64,000 nt of DNA. Source: an uncultured Burkholderiales bacterium. Lineage in GTDB: Bacteria > Pseudomonadota > Gammaproteobacteria > Burkholderiales > Burkholderiaceae. The stretch is from NCBI GenBank assembly GCA_946480465.1, contig CAMLJY010000033.1:3595-67594 (forward strand), read 5' to 3'. The notes beneath the pieces are model-generated. The model saw only the letters and a list, made by a program, of their open reading frames with translations, ran no database searches and was not told the DNA's origin. The translations under genes and the position numbers were made by a program. Below are positions 33,501 to 41,627 of the stretch, piece after piece. How positions within the stretch are numbered: position 1 is the first letter of the stretch; each line of letters begins with the position of its first letter.

Positions 33501-34289
33501 TCAGGGCCGCAGGTGCGACGGCGGAAACCCGAAGCGCCTGCGGAACGCCGCCGAGAAGCGGCTGTGCGAGTCATAGCCGCAGCGGGCCGAGATTTCGGAC
33601 ACCTGCAGGCTGGTTCCCTGCAGCAGGGCCAGCGCGGCTTCCAGCCGGACCTCGCGCACGCATTGGCTGACGGAAGTGCCCTCCTCGGCCAGCCGGCGTT
33701 GCAGCGTGCTGGCGCTCAGGTGGAAGGCACGCGCCAGGTCCTCGACCGGCCAAGCCGCATGCGGCCGTTGGCCGACCAGGCGGTGCACGCGATCGGTCCA
33801 GCTCAGCCCGCGCGCGGGGGCGAACACCAGGCCGCGCTCGGCCAGCATCAGCAGCACTTCCAGCGCGCGGTGCTGGCGCACGGCGTCGGAGCTGTCGGGC
33901 TCCAGCAGCGCCGCGGCGGCATGGTTGAAGGTGGCGGCGAAGACCTCGTCCGCCGCGGTGCTGGCCGCGCCCTGCAGCGCCGGCGTGGCGGCGAACTGGC
34001 CGAAGCGCTCGTGGAAGGTTTCCACCAGCTGCGGCGAAAAGCTGATCAGGCGGGCCTGGTAGTGGCCACCGGGGGCCGGCTGGTTGAGCATGTCCCACTG
34101 GGTCGCACGCGGGATCAGGAAGGCCTGGCCCGTGGCGAAGCGCGACGCGCCCCTCGGGGTGGAAAGCTCCTTCTGGCCCGACTGCACCCAACCCAGCAGG
34201 TCGTCGCGCACGGTGGCCGTGCGCACGGCATGCGGCACGCGGGTGAGGATGAGGTGGGCGGTGGCGGGCGGGCTGGCGGATGGGTTCAC
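33501..34289 (-). CDS. AraC-family transcription regulator
   Basis: 262 residues. The C-terminal double HTH is complete: WPVEDLARAFHLSASTLQRRLAEEGTSVSQCVREVRLEAALALLQGTSLQVSEISARCGYDSHSRFSAAFRRRFGF. The N-terminal part resembles a cupin-like sensing domain (GQKELSTPRGASRFATGQAFLIPRATQWDMLN). The ligand is unknown. It is 165 bp from the PEBP gene and might control it. A GGCGATCGCC palindrome lies in its 141-bp upstream gap, where I see no gene. Confidence 0.88.
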   Translation of the reverse strand: MNPSASPPATAHLILTRVPHAVRTATVRDDLLGWVQSGQKELSTPRGASRFATGQAFLIPRATQWDMLNQPAPGGHYQARLISFSPQLVETFHERFGQFAATPALQGAASTAADEVFAATFNHAAAALLEPDSSDAVRQHRALEVLLMLAERGLVFAPARGLSWTDRVHRLVGQRPHAAWPVEDLARAFHLSASTLQRRLAEEGTSVSQCVREVRLEAALALLQGTSLQVSEISARCGYDSHSRFSAAFRRRFGFPPSHLRP

Positions 34290-34430
34290 GGACAGGCGGG
34301 CGATCGGCGATCGCCGCGCATTGTCTTCGCGAGGCGGCCTGCCGCGGCCTGCGCCGCGGCAGTCGCTGGCCGCAAGCCGGGGCGGCGACGTGGCCGGCGC
34401 GGGGGCGCTCTGAGGTGCTCGGCGCCGGGT

Positions 34431-34664
34431 TCAGCGCTTCACGTTATCGCGGTTGAAGCCGGCGGTGGGCGCGATGGTGCTGGGCGCGTCGCGGCCGCAA
34501 GCGGCCTGCCATTCGCGCAGCTCGTTCGCGAGCACGCGGTGGTCGTCCTGCTCGGCGCGGCGGATCAGCGCGTCGACGTTGTCGTCGTTGACCCGTTCGC
34601 GGCCGGCCCCCTTGACCAGCTGCTGGTAGGTGTCTTCGAGTGCTTGCAGTTCGGCGTCGGTCAT
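34431..34664 (-). CDS. Hypothetical 77-aa cytoplasmic protein
   Basis: ATG at 34664 with a GAAGGAG ribosome site, which decides the start against longer frames. The product is acidic and helical (MTDAELQALEDTYQQLVKG, DDNVDALIRRAEQDDHRVLANEL) and ends FNRDNVKR. No motif or family is recognised. It is 76 bp downstream of the CDF transporter on the same strand and may be in its transcript. Confidence 0.6.
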   Translation of the reverse strand: MTDAELQALEDTYQQLVKGAGRERVNDDNVDALIRRAEQDDHRVLANELREWQAACGRDAPSTIAPTAGFNRDNVKR

Positions 34665-34740
34665 GGGCGGCTCCTTCGGGCGTCGTGGCGCTGCGGCCAC
34701 GCGATCGCCGGGAGCGCGGCAATCGCTGTGCCGGCGCCGG

Positions 34741-35394
34741 TCAGTGCGCGTGCGGCACCGCCCGCAGTTCGGCCCGCGCGTGGCGCAGCACCGTCGCCGA
34801 GCCGGTCAGTGCCAGCGTGCCCATGATCGCCGCCACCGCCAGGTCCGGCCAGGCGTGGCCGGTGCCGAAGACGCCGAGCGCCGCCCCCATCACCGCCAGG
34901 TTGCCGATCGCGTCGTTGCGGGTGCAGATCCACACCGAGCGCATGTTGCTGTCGCCGGCGCGGAAGCGGTACAGGATGAACGCCACACTGACGTTCGCCG
35001 CCAGCGCGAGGAAACCGACGCCGCCCATGGTCAGCGCTTCCGGCGGCGTGCCGTGGCTCAGGTTCCACAGCGCCTTGCCGATCACGAACACGCCGAAGCC
35101 GGCCATGGACGCGGCCTTGAACAGCGCCGCCTTGGCCCGCGTGGACAGGGCCATGCCGACGACCAGCAGCGACAGCGCGTAGTTCACCGCGTCGCCGAAG
35201 AAGTCGATCGAATCCGCCAGCAACGACACCGAGCCCGAGCGCCACGAAGCGCCCAACTCGACGACGAACATCGCCGCGTTGACGACCAGCGCGATCCAGA
35301 GCGCGCGGCGGAATCGGGGATCGACACCGGCCGGGCCGGGGCCGTGCTCATGGTCGTGGTGGCCATGGTCGTGGTGGCAGCAGTGGGCGGACAT
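34741..35394 (-). CDS. Cation diffusion facilitator-type metal transporter
   Basis: 217 residues. The His-rich N-terminus (CCHHDHGHHDHEH) precedes about six TM helices (LWIALVVNAAMFVVELGAS ... DLAVAAIMGTLALTG). TM2 has SLLADSIDFFGDAVNY and TM5 has CTRNDAIGN; by position the usual His of each HxxxD metal pair appears to be Asp and Cys respectively, so selectivity may differ from zinc-type CzcD/ZitB. It lacks the long cytoplasmic domain, as in short CDFs. A MerR-type promoter sits 38 bp upstream, so expression is probably metal induced. Confidence 0.85.
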   Translation of the reverse strand: MSAHCCHHDHGHHDHEHGPGPAGVDPRFRRALWIALVVNAAMFVVELGASWRSGSVSLLADSIDFFGDAVNYALSLLVVGMALSTRAKAALFKAASMAGFGVFVIGKALWNLSHGTPPEALTMGGVGFLALAANVSVAFILYRFRAGDSNMRSVWICTRNDAIGNLAVMGAALGVFGTGHAWPDLAVAAIMGTLALTGSATVLRHARAELRAVPHAH

Positions 35395-35431
35395 GGGTGA
35401 TGGGCGGGGGGCTTGAAGGACGATGGGCGTG

Positions 35432-35462
35432 ATTCGAAAGCCTGCAGCGGGTCCAGAGTCAA
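35432..35462 (-). promoter_or_regulatory. MerR-family (ZntR/CadR-like) promoter of the CDF gene
   Basis: Read on the minus strand: TTGACT (35462-35457), a 19-nt spacer, TCGAAT (35437-35432). The over-long 19-bp spacer marks promoters that MerR proteins untwist. The -35 side reads TTGACTCTGGA, as in E. coli zntA, but the dyad arms are imperfect. Confidence 0.6.
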
Positions 35463-35538
35463 GCAATGACCTGAAACCGGGCCCTGCCGGCACGGCGCGG
35501 TCCCGCGGCGGCGGCAGGCGCTGGCCACAATCGCCGGA

Positions 35539-36507
35539 ATGCCCGCCCCACCCGCCCGACTGTCCGGCAACGCCGCCGCCGCCGCAAGCCCGTCCGCCCC
35601 GCCCGCGGCCCACCACCTCGATGCCCGGCAGTTCTGGGTGCTGGCGCTGCTGACGCTGATCTGGGGCTTCAACTGGCCGATCATGAAGCTGGCGGTGTCG
35701 GACATGGCGCCGCTCACCTTCCGCGCGCTGTCGCTGTTGCTGGGCCTGCCGTTCCTGGCGCTGGGCCTGCTGCTGATGAAGGTGCCGTTCCGCGTGCCGC
35801 GTGCCGAGTGGGCGAAGGTGGGCGGCCTGGCGCTGACGAACATGATCGCCTGGCACGTGCTGCTGATCGTCGCGCTGCCGCACCTGAACTCCGGGCGCGC
35901 GGCGATCCTGGGCTACACGATGCCGGTGTTCTCGGCGCTGTGGGGCCGCACGCTGTTCGGCGAACGGCTGGCGCCGCGCCAGCTGGCGGGCGTGGTGGCG
36001 GCCGGCGGCGCCGTGCTGCTGCTGTTGTGGCACGAGTTCACTCGCCTGTCGGGGGCGCCGGTGGCAGCCGGTGCGGTGCTGGTCGCGGCCCTGGTGTGGG
36101 GCCTGGGCACGCAGCAGCTGCGCCGTGCGCGGACCAGCGTGCCGACGCTGGCGCTGTCGTTCTGGATGACGGTGGCCAGCACCGCGGTGCTGAGCCTGCT
36201 CGCGCTGCTCTTCGACCGCGGCCGCTGGCATGTTCCCGGCCCGGCCGCGCTCTGGGGTGTCGCGTACAACGGCGTGCTGGTCTTCGGCTATGCGCAGGCG
36301 GCCTGGCTGTTCCTGGCGCGCACGCTGACGCCGGTGGCCTCCAGCACCAGCGTGATGCTGATCCCGGTGATCGGCATCGTCTCCGGCGCGTGGTTCCTGA
36401 ACGAGCGCCTGCACTGGCAGGACGGCGCCGCGGTGGCGCTGATCCTGCTGGCCATCGGCCTGGTGCTGCTGCCGGGGCGCCGGCGCGGCGCCGCCGGGGT
36501 GGCCTGA
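35539..36507 (+). CDS. EamA/DMT superfamily permease
   Basis: 322 residues with ten predicted TM helices in two EamA halves (FWVLALLTLIWGFNWPIMKLA ... MLIPVIGIVSGAWFLNERLHWQDGAAVALILLAIGLVLL). The paired LxWGxN and ...GERLAPRQ/NERLHWQD motifs are the DMT signature. These inner-membrane proteins mostly export amino acids or metabolites. The first about 30 residues are an Ala/Pro-rich cytoplasmic lead. Divergent from the CDF gene; converges on the copper operon end with a 37-bp gap. The substrate is unknown. Confidence 0.88.
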   Translation: MPAPPARLSGNAAAAASPSAPPAAHHLDARQFWVLALLTLIWGFNWPIMKLAVSDMAPLTFRALSLLLGLPFLALGLLLMKVPFRVPRAEWAKVGGLALTNMIAWHVLLIVALPHLNSGRAAILGYTMPVFSALWGRTLFGERLAPRQLAGVVAAGGAVLLLLWHEFTRLSGAPVAAGAVLVAALVWGLGTQQLRRARTSVPTLALSFWMTVASTAVLSLLALLFDRGRWHVPGPAALWGVAYNGVLVFGYAQAAWLFLARTLTPVASSTSVMLIPVIGIVSGAWFLNERLHWQDGAAVALILLAIGLVLLPGRRRGAAGVA

Positions 36508-36518
36508 ATCCGCCACCG

Positions 36519-36539
36519 CGCCAGCGCGCGCCGCTGGCG
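36519..36539. terminator. Possible bidirectional hairpin between convergent genes
   Basis: CGCCAGCG, 5-nt loop, CGCTGGCG: a perfect 8-bp GC stem between the EamA stop and the Spy-like stop. It has no T-run, so it may act as an mRNA end stabiliser or weak terminator. Confidence 0.4.
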
Positions 36540-36544
36540 GCGTC

Positions 36545-37105
36545 TCAGTGGTGCTTGTGCTGCCGCGGCGCCTCGGCGTAGCCGCGTGCCACGTTGTAGG
36601 CCGCCACCTGCTCGGCCGACAGCAGCTGCCGCGTCTGCAGATGCGCCAGCAGGTGCGTGGCGCGCAGCCGGCCCTGCAGCGCCGCGATGCGCGACGTGGC
36701 CTCGCGGATCAAGGCCTCGTCGGCCGTGCCGGCCTCGAATGCCTTGTCGAGATCGGCCTCGGCGGCGATCACCTGCTCGCCGAGCTGCTGGGCCGAGGCC
36801 TTCATCGCCGCGGTGATGCGCTCCAGCGACCTGCGCTGTTCGGCGCTGACGCCGAGCCGCTCGGCCATCTGCAGCACGTGCAGCGGGCCAGGCACGCCAT
36901 TGAGTTCCGCCGGCAGCGAAGCACCCATGCCGCGGCCCTCGCGCAGATCGGCCACCTGTTCACTCGACAGCGCCTTGATCTCGCGGCCTTGCCAGCCTGC
37001 ATAGCTGCTCGCGGCGGCGCCGTGGTCGTGCTGCGCCAGGGCGGTGCCGGTGGCGGTCAGCAGGCATGCCATCAGGATCGGTCGCATCGGGGTTCTCGCT
37101 TTCAT
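36545..37105 (-). CDS. Spy/CpxP-like periplasmic protein, last gene of the copper operon
   Basis: 186 residues from the ATG at 37105. Signal peptide to about residue 24 (MACLLTATGTALAQ), then HDHGAAA and a helical body with HVLQMAERLGVSAEQRRSLERITAAMKASAQQLGEQVI, like the LTxxQ-type helical CpxP/Spy/CnrX proteins. Such proteins bind metals or act as periplasmic chaperones under metal stress. It ends with a His-rich RQHKHH. It follows the CusF-like gene by 16 bp on the same strand. Confidence 0.75.
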   Translation of the reverse strand: MKARTPMRPILMACLLTATGTALAQHDHGAAASSYAGWQGREIKALSSEQVADLREGRGMGASLPAELNGVPGPLHVLQMAERLGVSAEQRRSLERITAAMKASAQQLGEQVIAAEADLDKAFEAGTADEALIREATSRIAALQGRLRATHLLAHLQTRQLLSAEQVAAYNVARGYAEAPRQHKHH

Positions 37106-37121
37106 GTCGTGGTCTTCGATG

Positions 37122-37472
37122 TCATTGGGCCGGCCGGATCGACGTGACGGTGAAGGCCCCATTGACCTTCTCCACCGTGAACTTGACCTTGTCGCCTTCC
37201 TTCAGCGTGTCCAGCAGCTTGGGCTCGGCCATGCGGAAGACCATGGTCATCGCCGGCATGTCCAGGTTGGGCAGCGGCCCGTGCCGCAGCGTGAGCTTGC
37301 CCTGTGCCTTGTCGATCTTGCGCACTTCGCCGTCGACCAGCGGTGCGGCCGAGGCCGCCGCGGAGGCCGGATGGTGGGCGGCGTGGTCGGCCGCGGATGC
37401 GGCCGGCGCCTGGGCCTGTGCGCCGGATGCGGCGGCCAGGGCGGCTGCCGCCAGCAGGGGGATGAACTTCAT
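37122..37472 (-). CDS. CusF-like periplasmic copper-binding protein
   Basis: 116 residues from the ATG at 37472 (AAGGAA upstream). Signal peptide ([17 protein letters not shown]), a His-containing linker (DHAAHH), then the CusF_Ec OB fold: VDGEVRKIDKAQGKLTLRHGPLPNLDMPAMTMVFRM ... LKEGDKVKFTVEKVNGAFTV. In CusF the Cu(I) site is WPxMTM plus a His; here HG and PAMTM are kept but the Trp position reads Met (DMPAMTM), which may alter Cu(I) capping. It delivers copper to efflux systems in the periplasm. Confidence 0.88.
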   Translation of the reverse strand: MKFIPLLAAAALAAASGAQAQAPAASAADHAAHHPASAAASAAPLVDGEVRKIDKAQGKLTLRHGPLPNLDMPAMTMVFRMAEPKLLDTLKEGDKVKFTVEKVNGAFTVTSIRPAQ

Positions 37473-37558
37473 GCGGGATTCCTTCAGGATGTCGGATGAG
37501 GCACGGGCACGCTGCGGCGCCCGCGCGGGGCTGCTGGCCCCAAGGTGCGGTAAACGCG

Positions 37559-38053
37559 TCATTTGACAGTTATCTTGCCGACCATGCCGGCCTCGAAATG
37601 GCCGGGGATCAGGCAGGCGAACTGGAATTCGCCGGGCTTGATGAACTGCCAGACGATCTCGCCGCTGCGGCCCGGCTTCACGTGGGCCATGTGCGGTTCC
37701 TCGTGCTCCATGCCGGGGAACTTCTTCATCAGGTCGGCATGCTTCTTCAGTTCCTCGGCGGTGCCCAGCACCAGCTCGTGCAGCACCTGGCCCTTGTTGG
37801 TCGCGACGAGCTTGACCGTCTCGCCCCGCTTGACGGTGAGGTCCGCGGGCGTGAAGCGCATCGTGTCGGCCATGTCGACGCGGATGGTGCGGATGGCTTT
37901 CGCCGGATCGCCTTCGCGGCCGAAGGCCGTGTCCTCGACCTTGCTCGCATCGAACTTGCGGGTTTTCGCGGGATGCGATTCATTGCCATGGCCTTGCGCG
38001 GCGCCGAGCATCGCGAGGGTGGCGGCGAGGACGGCGACGTTCCTGGACTTCAT
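37559..38053 (-). CDS. Cupredoxin (plastocyanin/azurin-like) periplasmic protein
   Basis: 164 residues. Signal peptide MKSRNVAVLAATLAMLGAAQG, then a cupredoxin domain. Type-1 copper ligands are all visible: His in QVLHELVLG, Cys in FQFACLIPGHFEAGM with its His and Met. The insert TAEELKKHADLMKKFPGMEHEEPHMAHVKPG is Met/His-rich and typical of cupredoxins in copper-resistance operons. Probably binds or shuttles copper beside the multicopper oxidase encoded 18 bp upstream. Confidence 0.9.
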   Translation of the reverse strand: MKSRNVAVLAATLAMLGAAQGHGNESHPAKTRKFDASKVEDTAFGREGDPAKAIRTIRVDMADTMRFTPADLTVKRGETVKLVATNKGQVLHELVLGTAEELKKHADLMKKFPGMEHEEPHMAHVKPGRSGEIVWQFIKPGEFQFACLIPGHFEAGMVGKITVK

Positions 38054-38071
38054 GTGTTTGCTCTCCTTCGA

Positions 38072-39460
38072 TCAATGGCCGCTGTGCCCGCCATGGCCGC
38101 TGCCGGGCTTGCGCACGTTGAGGGTCTTGCCGTCGGCCTTCGGCGCGGGCGCGCGCGGCGGTGGCTGCACGGCGCCCTGGCCGCCCTGGTACTCGTAGGC
38201 GACCGTGCCCTGCGGGTGGCGGTACCAGCCGGGGTCCTTGTAGTCGCCGCGCTTGACGTCGTCGCGCACCTTGACGACGCTGAACATGCCGCCCATTTCC
38301 AGCGGGCCGTAGGGGCCGGTGCCGGTCATCATCGGCAGGGTGTTGTCGGGCAGCGGCATCTCCATCGAGCCCATGTCGGCCATGCCCTTGTCGCCCATCA
38401 CCATGTAGTCGGGCACCAGGCGGGTGATGCGCTCGGCGAGGCCGCGGTGGTCCACGCCGATCAGGTTCGGCACGTCGTGGCCCATCGCGTTCATCGTGTG
38501 GTGCGACTTGTGGCAGTGGATCGCCCAGTCGCCCGGCACTGCATCGAACTCGAAGGCGCGCATCTGCCCCACCGCCACGTCGGTGGTCACCTCCGGCCAG
38601 CGGGCCGAGGGCGGCACCCAGCCGCCATCGGTGCCGGTGACGACGAAGTGCGGCCCGTGCATGTGGATGGGGTGGTTGGTCATCGTCAGGTTGCCCACGC
38701 GCACGCGCACGCGGTCGCCGGTGCGCGCGACCAGCGGGTCTATGCCCGGAAAGACGCGGCTGTTCCAGGTCCAGAGGTTGAAGTCCGTCATCTCCGCGGT
38801 CTTCGGCGTCGCGGCGCCCGGCTCGATGTCGTAGGCCGCGAGCAGGAACACGAAGTCGCGGTCCACGCGCAGCTGGCGCGGGTCCTTCGGGTGGATGATG
38901 AACATGCCCATCATGCCCATCGCCATCTGCGTCATCTCGTCGGCATGCGGGTGGTACATGTGGGTGCCCGAGCGCAGCAGCGTGAACTCGTAGACGAAGG
39001 TCTTGCCCGGCGGGATCTGTGGCTGCGTCAGGCCGCCCACGCCGTCCATGCCGGAGGGCAGCAGGATGCCGTGCCAGTGCACCGTGGTGTGCTCGGGCAG
39101 CTTGTTGGTCACGAAGATGCGCACGCGGTCGCCCTCGACCACCTCGATGGTCGGGCCGGGGCTGGAGCCGTTGTAGCCCCACAGGTTGGCCTTCATGCCG
39201 GGCGCCATCTCGCGCACCACGGGCTCGGCCACCAGGTGGAATTCCTTGACGCCGTTGTTCATGCGCCAGGGCAGCGACCAGCCGTTCAGCGTGGCCACCG
39301 GGTTGTAGGGCCGGCCGGTCGTCGGCACGAGCGGGGGCTGCATGGTTGGCGAGGTCTGGACCACCGCCTCCGGCAAGGACGCGGCACCCACGCGGCTGAC
39401 CGCCGTGGCGCCCAAGGCCACGGCACCGGCCGCCCTGAAGAAATGTCGTCGGTTGGACAT
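38072..39460 (-). CDS. Tat-exported multicopper oxidase (CopA/CueO-like)
   Basis: 462 residues from the ATG at 39460, with GAGGAAG at good spacing. Twin-arginine signal (SNRRHFFRAAGAVALGATA). Copper-binding blocks HWHG, HMYHPH, HPIHMHGPH and HCHKSHHTMNAM give the complete type 1/2/3 set including the axial Met. Met-rich segments (EMTQMAMGMMGMF, MADMGSMEMPLPDNTLPMM) resemble Cu(I)-oxidase methionine loops. Oxidises periplasmic Cu(I) to the less toxic Cu(II). The C-terminus ends in GSGHGGHSGH. Its gene follows the TolC-like gene by 11 bp. Confidence 0.93.
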   Translation of the reverse strand: MSNRRHFFRAAGAVALGATAVSRVGAASLPEAVVQTSPTMQPPLVPTTGRPYNPVATLNGWSLPWRMNNGVKEFHLVAEPVVREMAPGMKANLWGYNGSSPGPTIEVVEGDRVRIFVTNKLPEHTTVHWHGILLPSGMDGVGGLTQPQIPPGKTFVYEFTLLRSGTHMYHPHADEMTQMAMGMMGMFIIHPKDPRQLRVDRDFVFLLAAYDIEPGAATPKTAEMTDFNLWTWNSRVFPGIDPLVARTGDRVRVRVGNLTMTNHPIHMHGPHFVVTGTDGGWVPPSARWPEVTTDVAVGQMRAFEFDAVPGDWAIHCHKSHHTMNAMGHDVPNLIGVDHRGLAERITRLVPDYMVMGDKGMADMGSMEMPLPDNTLPMMTGTGPYGPLEMGGMFSVVKVRDDVKRGDYKDPGWYRHPQGTVAYEYQGGQGAVQPPPRAPAPKADGKTLNVRKPGSGHGGHSGH

Positions 39461-39471
39461 GGCTGTCTTCC

Positions 39472-40875
39472 TCAATGGCCGGCGGCTTCGGCCGGGGCCG
39501 CGGTGGTGGCGGCGCGCAGGGTGGAGCCGGCGCCGGGCGAACGGCCGGTCAGCGCGGTCTGCAGGTTGGTCTGGGCGATCCAGTGGTCGCGCAGGGCTTC
39601 GACGTAGTCGGTGACGGCGCGCACCTGCTCGCGCGAGTCGGCGAGCAGCTCGAAGACGCCGATCAGCATGCCGTTGTAGCGCAGCAGGTTCTCCTCCGAG
39701 ATGCGCTTGCGCAGCGGCACGACCTCGTCGCGGTAGTGGCGCGCGAGGTCATAACTCGTGCGGTACGCGGAGTAGGCCTCGCGCACTTCGGAGCGCGCGT
39801 CCACCGCGACCTGCGCCGTGCGGTGCAGCGCCTGCATGTACGTGGCTTCCGCGCGCGCGGCCCGGGTGGCGCCGAAGTCGAACAGGGGCAGTTCGAGTTC
39901 GATCTCGTAGCCGTTGGCGCGCGGCTCGCCGGTCATGCTCTTGTTCTGGTAGCCGAGTTCCAGCACGTTGACGAAGCGCGTGGCCTTCGCCAGCCCGAGC
40001 GACTTCGCGGTGTGCTCCGCGGCCTGCCGGGCCATCAGCACGTCCAGGCGCTTCTCCATCGCGGTCTGCTCGGCGTTGCGAGGCTCCACCGGCGCCTTCG
40101 GCAGCTCGGGCAGGCGCTCGGGCAGGGTGAAGCCCAGCTGCGCGCCGGACAGGCCCAGCAGGCGCGCCAGTCGTTCGCGTTCGGCCACGGCCTGGTGCTG
40201 CGCGCGCGCCAGCTGGGACGTGGCGTCGGCATAGAACGCTTGCTCGCGCATTTGCGCCAGCTTGTTGAAGTTGCCGGCCTGGACCATGCGACGGGCCAGT
40301 TCGTTCGACACGTCGGCCGCTTCCTTCACCTGCTGGTAGTACCTGGCCAGCTCCTGTGCGGCGACCGCGCCGAAGAAGGCCTTGCGCGTCTCCGCGGCCA
40401 GGCCGACGGCCTCGTGCGCGGCCTGCAACTGGGCCTGGCCGAAGCGCCGCTGCTCGATCTGCGAGGCCAGCGGCAGCGTGAGCAGCCCCAGCAGGTCGAA
40501 CATCACCGAGCGTTCGATCTCGACGACGCCGCCGGCTTCGCGCAGGCGGCCGAAGCCGATCGACGGGTTGCGCAGCCGCCCGGCACGCACCAGGTCGGAC
40601 TCGGCGATGCCCAGTTCGCTGAGGGTGGCCTGCAGGCCGCGGTTGTTCAGGAACGCCAGCTCGACGGCGCTCTCGGGCGTCAAGGCCTGGCCGAGCAGCT
40701 GCGCCACCCGCGGCTGGGCGGCGTCGACGTCCGTGCTGCTGCGCTGATAGGCGGGGGCCGCGCCCGCGCGTTCCTTCGTCAATTCCGCGACACGGCCGGC
40801 GCCGCCGTCCGGCGAGAACGAGGCGCAGCCCGCGAGCAGCAGCGCGGCCGCGGCGAGGGGGGTGAGGCGCATCAT
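39472..40875 (-). CDS. TolC-family outer-membrane lipoprotein of the copper operon
   Basis: 467 residues from the ATG at 40875 (overlapping the previous stop as ATGA). Lipobox LLLAGC, then two outer-membrane-factor halves (ALTPESAVELAFLNNRGLQATLSELGIAESDLVRAGRLRNPSIGFGR; LPLFDFGATRAARAEATYMQALHR) with the long coiled-coil regions of TolC/CzcC proteins. It would form the outer-membrane channel for metal efflux, but no RND pump or adaptor gene is present in this operon; it may serve a distant CusAB- or Czc-like pump. Confidence 0.88.
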   Translation of the reverse strand: MMRLTPLAAAALLLAGCASFSPDGGAGRVAELTKERAGAAPAYQRSSTDVDAAQPRVAQLLGQALTPESAVELAFLNNRGLQATLSELGIAESDLVRAGRLRNPSIGFGRLREAGGVVEIERSVMFDLLGLLTLPLASQIEQRRFGQAQLQAAHEAVGLAAETRKAFFGAVAAQELARYYQQVKEAADVSNELARRMVQAGNFNKLAQMREQAFYADATSQLARAQHQAVAERERLARLLGLSGAQLGFTLPERLPELPKAPVEPRNAEQTAMEKRLDVLMARQAAEHTAKSLGLAKATRFVNVLELGYQNKSMTGEPRANGYEIELELPLFDFGATRAARAEATYMQALHRTAQVAVDARSEVREAYSAYRTSYDLARHYRDEVVPLRKRISEENLLRYNGMLIGVFELLADSREQVRAVTDYVEALRDHWIAQTNLQTALTGRSPGAGSTLRAATTAAPAEAAGH

Positions 40876-41363
40876 GGCTTGCTCCCATGCATCGGTTGGC
40901 CGTGGTGGTGACCATGCTGGTGGCCTTGACGCTGGCCTTGCTGATGGCCTTGCTGATGGCCTTGCTGATGGCCTTGCTGCTGGCCTTGCTGCTGGCCTTG
41001 CTGCTGGCCGCGTTGGTGGCCGCGTTGGTGGCCGTGCCCGCGCATGGCCGGGGCCGAGGCCGTCGGCGCAGGCACTGGCGCTGGCGCTGGCGCTGCCGCT
41101 GCCGCGGCGGCTGGCGCCGGGCTGCCGTGCCCCGCGTGCCCACCACCTTGCCCGGCGGCTTCGCGCAGCTTGTCGTTGACGGCGCGCCAGTCGCCGGGCG
41201 GGATGTCCTGCCAAGGCTTGTAGTCGGCGAAGGCGGACTGGTAGCGCAGTGCCGGTCCGGCCGCCTTGGGGTCAGCCGGATCGCGGCTGCCGGCCTGGGC
41301 GGCGGCAAGCAGCGGCAGGCACAGCGCCACGGCCAGCGCCAGCCGGTGGATGTAGTCGTGCAT
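40872..41363 (-). CDS. Secreted His/Gln-repeat protein, probable metal-binding
   Basis: 163 residues. Signal peptide MHDYIHRLALAVALCLPLLAAAQA, a conserved-looking part (ALRYQSAFADYKPWQDIPPGDWRAVNDKLREAAGQGGGHAGH), an Ala/Pro linker, then a repeat domain of GHQR, GQQQ and GHQQ units ending GHQHGHHHGQPMHG. The first half matches small copper-operon proteins that end near NDxLR. The repeat tail is rich in His and should bind Cu or Ni loosely. It is translationally coupled to the TolC-like gene. Unit number is likely variable between strains. Confidence 0.75.
   Translation of the reverse strand: MHDYIHRLALAVALCLPLLAAAQAGSRDPADPKAAGPALRYQSAFADYKPWQDIPPGDWRAVNDKLREAAGQGGGHAGHGSPAPAAAAAAAPAPAPVPAPTASAPAMRGHGHQRGHQRGQQQGQQQGQQQGHQQGHQQGHQQGQRQGHQHGHHHGQPMHGSKP
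40938..41009. repeat. Six 12-bp tandem units inside the His/Gln-repeat gene
   Basis: Three TTGCTGATGGCC units followed by three TTGCTGCTGGCC units (plus strand); on the coding minus strand they give Gly-Gln-Gln-Gln and Gly-His-Gln-Gln. Two related GCGTTGGTGGCC units follow. All are multiples of three, so copy changes keep frame. Confidence 0.95.
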
Positions 41364-41379
41364 CGTTCGAAGTCATCTG

Positions 41380-41541
41380 AGAGCCTGTGAAGCACTCCGC
41401 CACGCCCGCTCGTGCGCCCCAGACGGCGCCGCTCGTCGTTGCAAAGCCTTGATGGGGGAACGGCCACATCTTCGGCTTCGCGCCTAGATCGGCACCGTCT
41501 GGGACACCCGCTCGGACGCGCCGGAATACTTCACAGGCTCT
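41380..41541. mobile_element. MITE-like 162-bp element with long imperfect inverted repeats
   Basis: The ends are a perfect 13-bp inverted repeat, AGAGCCTGTGAAG (41380-41392) and CTTCACAGGCTCT (41529-41541). The match continues inward imperfectly (about three quarters identical) for about 40 more bases, including a shared CCCAGACGG block. The centre has no convincing gene. It lies between the first and second genes of the copper operon. No transposase is present, so it would be a non-autonomous element or dispersed extragenic palindrome. No target-site duplication is obvious. Confidence 0.6.
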
Positions 41542-41627
41542 GAGTGCGACCGATCGCTGTCGGTCAGTCACGGCACGCGCGGCGAGCGCGCGTGCCCCGT
41601 GCGGCCTCGTGCGGAGGCCTCGCAAGG

